This document shows positions 1 to 7,965 of a stretch of 64,000 bases of DNA, piece after piece. The notes beneath the pieces are model-generated. The model was not told the DNA's origin. It saw only the letters and a program-made list of their open reading frames with translations, and did no database searches. Position 1 is the stretch's first letter; every line of letters begins with the position of its first letter. The translations under genes and the position numbers were made by a program. The stretch is from Candidatus Leptofilum proximum (GTDB lineage: Bacteria; Chloroflexota; Anaerolineae; Promineifilales; Promineifilaceae). Location of the stretch: NCBI GenBank assembly GCA_016710325.1, contig JADJXK010000001.1, forward strand, positions 806,001 through 870,000, written 5' to 3'.

Positions 1-992
1 ACCATCGTCTTGGCGGCGGCAATCCGGGCCGACATTTTTTTGCGGTCGGCATCGTCTCCCGTCCATTCGGCCGCCACATCAAACAACAATGAGCGGGCCG
101 CCTGGAGCGAGACGTCAATCTCGCCAATCTGCCGCTGAATTTTGGGCAGCGTGGCGATTGGCTTGCCCAGGGCCGTGGGCACTCGTTCCAGGGCAAACTG
201 GATTACCCGATTGCGGGCAGCCATGGCCGCCCCCAGGTAAATAGTTGACATAATCATCGGGAACCAGACATTCGGTTTGGCTTTGGCATCACCGCGCTCA
301 ATGACATAGTTTTTCGGGAGGTGCACATCGTTGAAGATCACGTCATGGCTGTCGCTGGCACGCAGGCTGAGTGAATCGCTCCAGGTGGTGATCCATTCCA
401 CGCCGGGCATCGCCTGCTCCACCAGGACCACGGCATTTTCCCCTTCCAGCGCCACGCGGACCAGCATGTGTGTCAGATGTTTGCCGCCGGTGGACCAGGT
501 TTTACGGCCGTTCACCACCCAGCCATCGCCATTTGCGGCAGGAACGGCCGTGGTGGCCGGTAATCCCCCACGTGAAGGACTGCCCAGCGCCGGTTCGCTG
601 GCGATGGAGTTAAACAGTGCGCCGTTGGCCGCCAGGCGGCAAAACGTTTCGTACCAGGCATCGTCCCAATTGCGTACTTCTCGCTCGTGGCCAAAAATGT
701 GCACCTGCATCCCGGCCACGATGGCCGTGGAGGTGCTGCCCTGGGCCAGTGCCAGCTGCGCCGCCACGCAGTCCCGCAGCGACAAACCAAAACCGCCAAA
801 CTCACGCGGCACGCTGATGCCCAGGTAGCCCGAATCTTTCAGCGCCGCCACGTCCTCGGCAGGCAGCGCTCCTTCTCTGTCGGCTTCATCGGCCCGGCTG
901 GCAAATTGTTCGGCCAGAGTGGTGGCGAGGGTGACGGCCGTTTCCGCATTCTTTTCTTCACGTTTTCCAGAGTCATTTATCATTTGTTCCAT
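1..992 (-). CDS. Acyl-CoA dehydrogenase family protein (C-terminus beyond window edge)
   Basis: Read from the complement, an open frame starts at the ATG at 992-990 and runs off the left edge, giving about 330 residues. The N-terminal helical domain (with SGYLGISVPREFGG) is followed by a beta domain containing DGWVVNGRKTWSTGG, which matches the substrate/FAD-binding region of acyl-CoA dehydrogenases. The start of the C-terminal helical domain is also visible. Family members use FAD to form a 2,3-double bond in acyl-CoA thioesters and pass electrons to ETF. The catalytic base lies past the edge or cannot be placed, so the substrate is unknown. It is divergent from the next gene across 145 bp. 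No strong ribosome-binding site is seen before the ATG. An alternative start is the ATG at 983. Confidence 0.85.
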   Translation of the reverse strand, partial: MEQMINDSGKREEKNAETAVTLATTLAEQFASRADEADREGALPAEDVAALKDSGYLGISVPREFGGFGLSLRDCVAAQLALAQGSTSTAIVAGMQVHIFGHEREVRNWDDAWYETFCRLAANGALFNSIASEPALGSPSRGGLPATTAVPAANGDGWVVNGRKTWSTGGKHLTHMLVRVALEGENAVVLVEQAMPGVEWITTWSDSLSLRASDSHDVIFNDVHLPKNYVIERGDAKAKPNVWFPMIMSTIYLGAAMAARNRVIQFALERVPTALGKPIATLPKIQRQIGEIDVSLQAARSLLFDVAAEWTGDDADRKKMSARIAAAKTM

Positions 993-1047
993 AAAAATGA
1001 TTCTAACCACAATCCACATCTGCCGCCACCGGGTAAAATATGGCCAC

Positions 1048-1126
1048 AGAGCACCCAGAGGAAAGGGAGAGGGGGAGAGAAAAAAATCCTCCGCGTCCTC
1101 CGCGCTCTTTGCGGTTAAATCTAGAA
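1048..1126 (+). repeat. Dispersed leader-like word (cctccgcgctctttgcggtt type)
   Basis: The divergent intergenic region holds a purine-rich stretch followed by tcctccgcgctctttgcggtt just before the next gene. Closely related words recur upstream of other genes at about 27,256-27,283 (cgcgctctttgcatgctttgcggtt) and 27,943-27,955 (cgtcctttgcggc). The function is unknown. The position suggests a dispersed repeat near gene starts. Confidence 0.4.
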
Positions 1127-1137
1127 AAGGTGAAGTT

Positions 1138-2121
1138 ATGTCAAATTGGAGCAAACGAGAACGATTGGAAGCAACCGCCAACGGTGACACACCGGACCGG
1201 GTACCGGTGTCCCTGTGGCGTCATTGGCCCGGCGACGATCAGGATGCCCACGCCCTGGCCGCGGCCCATCTGAAATGGCAGCAAGATTACGATTGGGACG
1301 TATTGAAAGTTGGCCCGGCCAGCAGCTACTCGGTGGTGGATTGGGACGTCAAAGATCGCTGGGTGGGCCACATCGAGGGCACGCGGGAGTACACCCACCG
1401 CCCCATCCAGCAGGCGGCGGATTGGACCAAACTAAGGCCGTTGGACCCCAATCACGGCATGCTGGCCACCCAGTTAGAAACGCTGCGCCTGGTCAAAACG
1501 GCCGTTGGCGACACCGTCCCCGTCCTGGCCACCGTCTTCGCCCCGCTCTCCCAGGCCAAGCACCTGGCCGACAACGAACCGATGTTCACCCACCTGCGCC
1601 ACCAACCGGAGCTGTTCCGCCAGGGACAGGAGACGATTGTGGAGAGCACATTGCGTTTCATCGAAGCGGCAAAAAAGATCGGTATTGACGGCATTTTTTA
1701 CGCCATCCAGCATGCCCGCTACCCGCTCCTAAGCCGGGATGAGTACGAGGTTTGGGGACGGCCGTTCGACCTCCAGATTCTCAACGCCGTGCAGGATTTG
1801 TGGCTCAACATGGTCCATCTGCACAGCACCGACGTGATGTTTGATCTCGTGGCCGATTATCCGACGCAGCTGCTCAACTGGCACGACCGGGAAACAGGCA
1901 TCACCCTCCGCGAGGGCTTGCAGCAGTTTAAGGGCGCGGCCAGCGGCGGCGTCGATCACTGGACGCTGCACCAGGAAGCTCCCGAGCAAACGCTTGCGGA
2001 AGCCAGAGATGCGATGGAACAGACAAACGGCCGTCGCCTCCTGCTCGGCACCGGCTGCGTGGCCATGACCACCACCCCCCTGCGCAACATCCGCGCCCTG
2101 CGGGAGTCGGTAGGACGGTGA
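1138..2121 (+). CDS. Uroporphyrinogen decarboxylase (URO-D) family protein
   Basis: A 327-residue protein starting MSNWSKRERLEA; the ATG at 1138 is preceded by AAAGGTG at good spacing, so the longer in-frame extension to 919 is rejected. DRVPVSLW near residue 20 and the TIM-barrel-like spacing of GIDGIFYAIQ and VDHWTLHQ fit the URO-D superfamily. That family includes heme-pathway HemE and cobalamin- or CoM-type methyltransferases. No other heme genes lie nearby, so a methyltransferase-like or unknown role is as likely as HemE. The stop codon lies inside the downstream repeat array, so the last residues (SVGR) may derive from the repeat. Confidence 0.75.
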   Translation: MSNWSKRERLEATANGDTPDRVPVSLWRHWPGDDQDAHALAAAHLKWQQDYDWDVLKVGPASSYSVVDWDVKDRWVGHIEGTREYTHRPIQQAADWTKLRPLDPNHGMLATQLETLRLVKTAVGDTVPVLATVFAPLSQAKHLADNEPMFTHLRHQPELFRQGQETIVESTLRFIEAAKKIGIDGIFYAIQHARYPLLSRDEYEVWGRPFDLQILNAVQDLWLNMVHLHSTDVMFDLVADYPTQLLNWHDRETGITLREGLQQFKGAASGGVDHWTLHQEAPEQTLAEARDAMEQTNGRRLLLGTGCVAMTTTPLRNIRALRESVGR

Positions 2122-2244
2122 ACGGTGGTCGGTGAACGGTGGTCGGTAATCGGTGAACGGTGGTCGGTGGTCGGTGAACCGATTACCGTATGCGAAGCGG
2201 TCGCGCAGCGACATTACGGATTACCGATTACGGATTACCGATAA
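2115..2244. repeat. Degenerate GGTGAACGGT/GGTAATCGGT array forming a long hairpin
   Basis: Head-to-tail copies of a 7-10 base word (ggtgaacggtggtcggt) on the left are answered by their complements (gattaccg, ggattaccg) on the right, giving a long imperfect stem around about 2190. It contains the stop codon of the preceding gene and ends about 40 bp before trmD. The same words recur at 3045-3165 and 19,520-19,570. Confidence 0.75.
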
Positions 2245-2282
2245 CCTTGACACAACCCGCCCCCCGTCCCATACTTCCCGCC

Positions 2283-3059
2283 ATGCACATCGACATTCTG
2301 ACGCTGTTCCCGGAAATGTTTCCGGGGTATCTTAACGAAAGTATCCTCAAGCGGGCGCAGGCGGCGGGGCTGCTGCACATAACCCTGCACAATATCCGCA
2401 ACTACGCCACCGGCAAACACCGCATCACCGACGAGCCGCCCTACGGCGGTGGCGGTGGCATGGTATTGAAGCCGGAACCGATTTTTACGGCCGTCGAATC
2501 TCTAATCTCCAATCCCCAATCTCCAAAACGGGAGAGATTAGAGATTGGGGATGGGAGATTGCCCATCATTTTGCTCACGCCGCAGGGACGGCCGTTTACC
2601 CAACGTATCGCCCAGGAACTGGCCCAACACCCCCGGCTGCTGCTGCTATGCGGCCGTTACGAAGGCGTCGACGAGCGTGTGCGCCAGCACCTGGTGACGG
2701 ATGAAATCTCCATCGGCGATTTTGTGCTGACCGGCGGCGAGCTGGCCGCCATGGTCATCCTCGATGCGGTCGCCCGGCTCATCCCCGGCGTGCTCGGCGC
2801 CGAAGACGCCGCCGAAGACGACAGCCACGCCACCGGCCTGCTGGAAGGGCCGCACTACACCCGCCCCGAAACGTTTCGCGGCTGGACCGTGCCGGAAGTG
2901 CTGCGCTCCGGCCATGCGGCTAACATCACCCGCTGGCGGCGCGAACAGGCCCTGCGCCGCACCTGGCAGCGCCGCCCCGACCTGCTGCTCACCGCCGAAC
3001 TGAACGAAAAAGATCGCTGGTTTTTGGGCAAACTTGCCTCGGAAACCGGTAAACGGTGA
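2283..3059 (+). CDS. trmD: tRNA (guanine-N1)-methyltransferase TrmD
   Basis: 258 residues from ATG 2283 (MHIDILTLFPEMF), the usual TrmD start. TrmD uses SAM to methylate G37 at N1 in tRNAs reading CUN, CCN and CGG codons, which prevents +1 frameshifting. Family signatures are DEPPYGGGGGMVLKPEP, LLCGRYEGVDERV, the ISIGDFVLTGGELAA stretch of the trefoil knot, and GLLEGPHYTRP. It carries an extra segment of about 20 residues around residues 72-92 (SNPQSPKRERLEIGDG) between the GGGGGM region and the ILLTPQGRPF strand. A 64-bp hairpin repeat encodes it in frame. The stop codon lies at the start of the next repeat array. Neighbouring rimM, rplS or rpsP genes, common partners elsewhere, are not present. 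Confidence 0.95.
   Translation: MHIDILTLFPEMFPGYLNESILKRAQAAGLLHITLHNIRNYATGKHRITDEPPYGGGGGMVLKPEPIFTAVESLISNPQSPKRERLEIGDGRLPIILLTPQGRPFTQRIAQELAQHPRLLLLCGRYEGVDERVRQHLVTDEISIGDFVLTGGELAAMVILDAVARLIPGVLGAEDAAEDDSHATGLLEGPHYTRPETFRGWTVPEVLRSGHAANITRWRREQALRRTWQRRPDLLLTAELNEKDRWFLGKLASETGKR
2497..2560. repeat. In-frame hairpin repeat inside trmD
   Basis: Left arm (aatctctaatctccaat...) and right arm (ggagagattagagattgg...) are near-complementary and flank a 6-base loop. The word is GATTGGAGATTAGAGATT. The same words build intragenic repeats in queG and an intergenic terminator-like hairpin at 24,494-24,560. Here it stays in frame and adds residues to TrmD. Confidence 0.85.
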
Positions 3060-3165
3060 ACGGTAATCGGTGGTCGGTAAGCGGTAAACAGTCGGTAAGC
3101 GTGCGTTACTTTTCGGCTAAACTGATCACTGACCTACCGATCACCGATTACCGATTACTGACAAC
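3045..3165. repeat. GGTAATCGGTGGTCGGT hairpin array at the trmD 3' end
   Basis: Direct copies of ggtaatcggt and ggtaagcggt (3045-3098) are followed by the complement series ctaccgatcaccgattaccgatt (about 3134-3157), giving a long stem with a central spacer. It overlaps the last codons and stop of trmD and ends just before the next ribosome-binding site (cgggag, about 3165). Confidence 0.75.
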
Positions 3166-3176
3166 GGGAGACCAAC

Positions 3177-4256
3177 ATGCGTGGATGTTTACGACTTTTA
3201 GCGGGGGGTGTGGCCATTGGCTTTGTAATAACGGCCGTTCTCGCCCTTTTCCTTACCAATTTATTCGCCGTGATGGCGGATCGTGAAATTATCAAAGAGT
3301 CGCTGGCCAACGTGGACCAGCTGGTCGTAGAGGCGGTGCCTGCTTTTGTGGCACAGACGTTAGAAGAACAGGCGCGCGAACGCGGCCTGGCGCCCATCAA
3401 TTTGGACGAAGAACTGCTGCAAGCGTCGATGGAAACCTTGCTCCCCCCAGGCTGGATTGAAGCGCAGACGGAGACGGCCGTCGACACCGTCTACGATTTG
3501 CTGGAGGGCGGCGACCTGGAAAACGCACAGCTGACCATCGACACCACGCCGCTGCTGGATCGCTTTCGCGGGCAGCCGGGGCTGGACGTGGTGGGCAACA
3601 TCGTCGGCAGCCTGCCGCCCTGCACCCAACCGGTTAACCCCGCCGAGCTGCTGGGGCCAGACGTGACCATTCCCGCCTGCATGCCGCCCGGCGTGCCCAC
3701 AGACCAGGTAACACAGGAAGTGCATACCCGTCTGGTGCAGGCCCTGGACAGCAATCCGCAGCTCACCCGCGATTTTGGCCTGGTGCGCATTCCGCTCTTT
3801 CCACCGGAACAGCAGGCGCAAAATGCTGAACTGGTCCAGGCCCGCGAGCAGCTGCTGCGCCTCCAGCGCGCCTTTACGTTTGCCCAAAACTGGGGCTGGC
3901 TGCTCTGGCTGCTGCCCCTCGGCTGCCTGCTGCTGATTGCCCTGCTGGCGGTGCGCTCACTGTCTGATTTGGGTCACTGGTGGGGCTGGCCGCTGCTGGG
4001 TACGGCCGTTCTTGTCCTCTTCATCGCCATTCTCTTTCCCGCCATCACCACCTTCTTTCTGCGGCAAACCCCGGTCGATCCGGCGGCGGTGACGACGACG
4101 CTGCGTGGAACGGCCGTGCGTTTGGTAACGGCCGTTACCGACACCTGGCTCAGCCGCGTCTACCTCCAGGCGGGCGTCATGCTCGTGGTGGGGGTTGTGT
4201 TTGTGCTGCTGGGGTTTGTGACTGGCGGGCGTTCAAGATTTGAGAATGCCTACTGA
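3177..4256 (+). CDS. Predicted membrane protein with large extracytoplasmic loop
   Basis: 359 residues with start ATG 3177 after cgggagacca. Predicted membrane segments lie at about residues 7-31, 241-262, 270-292 and 330-350. Residues 35-235 form a hydrophilic, acidic domain with two cysteines in LPPCTQ and IPACMP, probably outside the membrane. I recognise no family. It follows trmD after a repeat array, and a hairpin terminator begins at its stop codon. It is rich in ACGGCCGT (five copies), as expected of a resident gene. Confidence 0.6.
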   Translation: MRGCLRLLAGGVAIGFVITAVLALFLTNLFAVMADREIIKESLANVDQLVVEAVPAFVAQTLEEQARERGLAPINLDEELLQASMETLLPPGWIEAQTETAVDTVYDLLEGGDLENAQLTIDTTPLLDRFRGQPGLDVVGNIVGSLPPCTQPVNPAELLGPDVTIPACMPPGVPTDQVTQEVHTRLVQALDSNPQLTRDFGLVRIPLFPPEQQAQNAELVQAREQLLRLQRAFTFAQNWGWLLWLLPLGCLLLIALLAVRSLSDLGHWWGWPLLGTAVLVLFIAILFPAITTFFLRQTPVDPAAVTTTLRGTAVRLVTAVTDTWLSRVYLQAGVMLVVGVVFVLLGFVTGGRSRFENAY

Positions 4257-4288
4257 GATTGGACCAATCATAAAGATTGGTCCAATCT
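4256..4288. terminator. Hairpin agattggaccaatc...gattggtccaatct
   Basis: Two 14-base arms (4256-4269 and 4275-4288) flank a 5-base loop, starting at the stop codon of the upstream gene and lying between two convergent genes. It plausibly ends transcription in both directions. Related hairpins are at 27,220-27,252 and 35,056-35,088, with a weaker one at 63,517-63,541. A single arm stands at about 7943-7955. Confidence 0.65.
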
Positions 4289-4307
4289 GCTGCTAACCAG
4301 ACACGTG

Positions 4308-6761
4308 TTATGGCAGCGGAATAATGGTGAAATCAACAAAGCCCGTGGCTTCGCCTTCGAGTTCGTGGTCAAAATAGAACGCCGTAATGGCTTCAACCTC
4401 TCCCGGATCCAGGTTGCTGGACAGATCCAGGGAGTCGATAAATTCATCATTAACGAAGAAATAACCCACGTCACCCCAGGCGATAAGGCGCAGTGAGTTT
4501 GTATCGCCGTCGCCAAGGTTTAGATTGTCCAGGTCACCCTCGGCCACCGTCACCTCGTTGTCAGCGCTGCCCTGCCGGTCGGCCAGGGCCCAGTTGCCCT
4601 CAGAAGCCAGCACCAGCCAGTATTTGTACGAACCATTGGTACGGAACGAGAAGCCGTAGTCCCATCCGTTTACCGCAGCGGCAAACGGATTAACAAAGGT
4701 GGCTTCGGCAATGAAGTTGAGTTCGTCGACATCGGCCGTTTCCAGCTTGATCAGATCGTCAAGTACGTGAACCAGCTCGCCGCTGTTCGGGCCGTACACG
4801 GGCGTTGTGTCAAACAAGTTAAAGTTGTTGTATACAGATTCCTGACCATTCAGCTCATTTGAGCCGTAAAAGCCAGTGCCGAGGGCGATATTGCCACCCT
4901 CGGTGCGTGAAGAGAGCTCCAGCACGTCTACAAACTGGCCATTGAGGAAGAAATACCCCTGCTCCCCGATGGCAATCAGTTCAAACAAATTGCTGCCCCC
5001 TTCGCTTAAGTCGAGCCAATCAACTTCACCGTCTTGCAAGAAGTTGTCCTCACCAGGGGAACGATCGTTCAGATTCCACAAGCCATCGGAGCGCACCACC
5101 AGGCGCATCTCATCATCCACATCACTTTGGCGGAAGATGAGGCCAAAATCCCAGCTGCCTGTTGCCGGTCCATAGGGGTTCACCATTTCCACCTGCATCA
5201 CAAAGTCGGCCGGCGTGGGATCAGCATAAGCGGTTTCGATAAAATCATCGTCATCGTGAACCAGGCTGCCGCTGAGCGGCCCATAAAGCGGTTCCAGATC
5301 GCCAGACGGCCGTGGCGTGGGCGGGTTGGCAATGGCTTCGGCCGTGGCCGTGGCGTTGACAACGGCGTCACGGGTGGCCTGGGCGCTCTGGCGAGTGGCT
5401 GCCACGTCGGGGGTGGCTTCTGCGGGCACATCGGTGGGGGTGGGAACCGGTGTGGCCAGCTCTTCAGTAGGGGTAAGCTCGATGGCTTCCTGGGTGGCCG
5501 TAGCCGCTTCTTCCGTTTCGATGGCGGCCAGGGCCTCAGCCGTGGCCTCTTCATCCACCTCAACCACCTCTTCTTCATCATTATCGCGGCCGCGTGGTGT
5601 GCTGGTTGGATCGTCACCGAAAAGCGCCAGCCCGCCGTCAGCCAGGTTGGCCACCACAAGCGCCACCCCGCCAATACAAAGCACCGCAATCAGAGCCACC
5701 ACGCCCCAAATCCACTTGGGTACACCGCTGCCGCCAACCTGTGTCTGGGTGGTTGAACTAGGAACTGGACCAGACCCGGTATTAACCGGCGGTGGCGGCG
5801 GTATGGTAGCGGCCGTGTCCATCACCACAGGCGTGGTGGACGTGCGCACAGGCGTTGTCACCGGGGGCGGGGTTTCTTCCAACAGCTCCGCCTTCATCTC
5901 GCTGAGTTCAGCCTCCAGCTGGCGCATGCCGGGCTGTTCCAGGCTGCGTTCGGTGACGGCCGTTAACGCCGAAGACAGATCCGTGGCCGAGGCAAACCGT
6001 TCATCCCGCTCCTTGGCCATGGCCTTGTTGATGATTTCGTTGCAGGCGGGTGGCAGATCGGGGCGCACGCTCAAAATTTGCGGCACGGGGTCCATGACAT
6101 GTTTCATCATCATGCGGGCCGGGGTGTCGGCGTCGTAGGGGGTGTGGCCGGTGAGCATTTGGAAGAGGATGACGCCGAGGGCATAGATGTCGGAACGGCC
6201 GTCCAGCTGCCGGTCGCCATACACCTGTTCCGGGCTCATGTAGGTGGGGGTGCCCACCAGGCTGCCGCTGGCCGTCAGGGCATTGGTCGAGGACGAAACG
6301 TGCACAATGCCAAAGTCCGCCAGGAAAGCATCGCCGTACTGGTCGAACAAAACGTTGCTCGGCTTGAGGTCGCGGTGAATGATGCCCATGCTGTGCGCTC
6401 GATCCAGGGCCGAACCAAGCCGCTTGAGAATAACGGCCGCTTCATCAATGGGAATTGGCCCTTCCGCCAGCCGGTCGGAAAGGGAACCACCGGTCATCAG
6501 GCGCATGACCAAAAATGGCTGGCCGTTTTCCTCGCCAAAATCGTATACCGGCACAATGGCGGGATGTTCCAGCGTGGCAATGGTGCGGGCTTCGCGGGTA
6601 AAGCGGGCACGGAACTCCGCCTCGTGCATAAATTCACGCGGCAGCATCTTCAACGCCACCGTGCGTTCAAAGCGAGGATCATACGCTTCGTAAACCGTCG
6701 CCATACCGCCTCGCCCAATTTCCTGTTTTATTTCATACCGGCCGATCTTTTCTGGTGTCAT
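4308..6761 (-). CDS. Transmembrane serine/threonine protein kinase with duplicated extracellular domain
   Basis: 817 residues. The N-terminal kinase domain (about 8-270) has IGRGGMATVYEAYD (glycine loop), VALKML (lysine), HRDLKPSNVLF (catalytic loop), ADFGI (Mg-binding) and GTPTYMSPEQ (activation segment), so it should be an active Hanks-type kinase. A proline/threonine-rich linker leads to one membrane helix at about 350-372. It is followed by a long acidic Ala/Thr/Glu-rich stalk and two repeats of about 155 residues starting near 500 and 657 (LYGPLSGSLVHD and VYGPNSGELVHV). The repeats share GSWDFGLIFR/GWDYGFSFR and GYFFLNGQF/GYFFVNDEF, resembling concanavalin-like folds seen outside bacterial kinases. 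The inferred role is sensing an external ligand and phosphorylating cytoplasmic targets. It is transcribed towards the convergent terminator at 4256-4288. Confidence 0.9.
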   Translation of the reverse strand: MTPEKIGRYEIKQEIGRGGMATVYEAYDPRFERTVALKMLPREFMHEAEFRARFTREARTIATLEHPAIVPVYDFGEENGQPFLVMRLMTGGSLSDRLAEGPIPIDEAAVILKRLGSALDRAHSMGIIHRDLKPSNVLFDQYGDAFLADFGIVHVSSSTNALTASGSLVGTPTYMSPEQVYGDRQLDGRSDIYALGVILFQMLTGHTPYDADTPARMMMKHVMDPVPQILSVRPDLPPACNEIINKAMAKERDERFASATDLSSALTAVTERSLEQPGMRQLEAELSEMKAELLEETPPPVTTPVRTSTTPVVMDTAATIPPPPPVNTGSGPVPSSTTQTQVGGSGVPKWIWGVVALIAVLCIGGVALVVANLADGGLALFGDDPTSTPRGRDNDEEEVVEVDEEATAEALAAIETEEAATATQEAIELTPTEELATPVPTPTDVPAEATPDVAATRQSAQATRDAVVNATATAEAIANPPTPRPSGDLEPLYGPLSGSLVHDDDDFIETAYADPTPADFVMQVEMVNPYGPATGSWDFGLIFRQSDVDDEMRLVVRSDGLWNLNDRSPGEDNFLQDGEVDWLDLSEGGSNLFELIAIGEQGYFFLNGQFVDVLELSSRTEGGNIALGTGFYGSNELNGQESVYNNFNLFDTTPVYGPNSGELVHVLDDLIKLETADVDELNFIAEATFVNPFAAAVNGWDYGFSFRTNGSYKYWLVLASEGNWALADRQGSADNEVTVAEGDLDNLNLGDGDTNSLRLIAWGDVGYFFVNDEFIDSLDLSSNLDPGEVEAITAFYFDHELEGEATGFVDFTIIPLP

Positions 6762-6868
6762 AGTCTTTACATCGTGTGTAGAGGGTTGATAAAAAAATCA
6801 CGCTTATAGGGTAGTAATTTGAATTGAAATTGACAATAGCCTAATTTACAAAAAACACCACAAATATT

Positions 6869-7015
6869 AGAGTTGTTCCCTTATAAAAACTCTACGCATG
6901 TCATTCCCGCGCAGGCGGGAATCCACTCTTCCCAAAAAGATGGATGCCTGCTGGAGTTCAGCCCCACGCAGGTGGGGGCAGGCCCCTGTGTAATAATTAA
7001 TTTAGGAACAACTCT
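6869..7015. repeat. MITE-like element with AGAGTTGTTCC inverted ends
   Basis: AGAGTTGTTCC at 6869-6879 and GGAACAACTCT at 7005-7015 are exact inverted repeats about 147 bp apart. The inside holds cattcccgcgcaggcgggaatcca and a second hairpin (gccccacgcaggtgggggc) but no reading frame. This intergenic stretch of about 330 bp (6762-7089) otherwise shows nothing recognisable except the tandem repeat next to the following gene. A short non-autonomous transposable element is the simplest reading. Confidence 0.5.
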
Positions 7016-7055
7016 ATTTACTAAAATTCTCTGACAAAAGCATTATCTGACATTT

Positions 7056-7093
7056 TGTCACCCTGCCACCTTGTCACCTTGTCACCTTGTCAC
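7056..7093. repeat. Tandem ttgtcacc repeat at a gene end
   Basis: Four or five near-perfect copies of an 8-9 base word (ttgtcacc) lie directly downstream of the LOG-family gene. The last copy contains that gene's stop codon on the complement. Confidence 0.7.
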
Positions 7094-7899
7094 GAATAGC
7101 GACGGCCGTATGCCTTTCTCGCCTCGTTACGCGCCCCTTCTTCCTGGCGGCGGCGCCACGCACGATCCTGCCGGGCACGCACTATCACATTGCGCACCTC
7201 ATCAGGGGAATCGGTCACGATGAGCAGATCCAGATCATCGGCCGCGATCTTGCCCTGGGCCAGCATGGTGCCTTTGAGCCAATCTACCAGGCCGCCCCAG
7301 TAGACGGTATCAAACAGCACCACCGGGAAGTTTTGCACTTTGCCCGTCTGGATGAGCGTGAGGGATTCAAACAGCTCATCCATGGTGCCAAAGCCGCCGG
7401 GGAAGATGACAAATGCCTGGGCGTACTTGACCAGCATCACCTTGCGAGTAAAAAAGTAGCGAAAGTCGATGGAGAGATCGACGTAGGGGTTGAGGTGCTG
7501 CTCGAAGGGCAGCTCGATGTTGAGGCCGACCGACTGCACACCCGCCTGCCGCGCGCCCTTGTTGCCCGCCTCCATGATGCCCGGTCCCCCGCCCGTGATG
7601 ATGTTAAAGCCAGCTTCGCCAAGCTTTTGGGCAACGGTGACGGCCGTTTCATACTGCGCATCCCCTGGTTTGATACGAGCCGAGCCAAAGATGGTAACGG
7701 CCGAATCTAACTCCGCCAGGGCGTCAAACCCCTCCACAAACTCCCCCAGGATGCGCATTACCCGCCAGGTGTCGGTTTTGTAGAAGGGAGTGATGTGTGG
7801 TTCTGGTCCCTCCAGCAGGCGCTCATCCTCAGTGCGCCTGCCGGTGCGCGCCGCCCGGTTCAAACTGGGATTATCGACTTGGCGTGGTTCGTCGCTCAT
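7090..7899 (-). CDS. LOG family protein (TIGR00730-like nucleotide 5'-phosphate phosphoribohydrolase)
   Basis: 269 residues. GGGPGIMEAGNKGA and PGGFGTMDELFE are the two hallmark motifs of the LOG/lysine decarboxylase-like Rossmann family. Characterised members cleave nucleoside 5'-monophosphates to free base and ribose 5-phosphate, producing cytokinins in plants. The bacterial substrate is usually unknown. An N-terminal extension of about 60 residues rich in charged residues precedes the domain, and the C-terminus is Arg-rich. It is on the same strand as, and about 65 bp downstream of, the GAF/SpoIIE phosphatase, so it could be the last gene of that operon. Confidence 0.85.
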   Translation of the reverse strand: MSDEPRQVDNPSLNRAARTGRRTEDERLLEGPEPHITPFYKTDTWRVMRILGEFVEGFDALAELDSAVTIFGSARIKPGDAQYETAVTVAQKLGEAGFNIITGGGPGIMEAGNKGARQAGVQSVGLNIELPFEQHLNPYVDLSIDFRYFFTRKVMLVKYAQAFVIFPGGFGTMDELFESLTLIQTGKVQNFPVVLFDTVYWGGLVDWLKGTMLAQGKIAADDLDLLIVTDSPDEVRNVIVRARQDRAWRRRQEEGARNEARKAYGRRYS

Positions 7900-7965
7900 A
7901 AGATGTCCTTTTACTCAACAGGTGTCACGCACTCGCAGCCAAGATTGGACCAATCCGCGTCGCAC

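Noticed and set aside
331..828. Plus-strand frames across the first kilobase
   Set aside because: They are shadows of the acyl-CoA dehydrogenase gene on the minus strand, whose frame is open to the window edge and carries family motifs.
2115..3165. A CRISPR array or tRNA cluster in the repeated intergenic DNA around trmD
   Set aside because: The repeated words are 7-11 bases, degenerate and without unique spacers of constant length. They form hairpins rather than repeat-spacer arrays. No tRNA cloverleaf was found.
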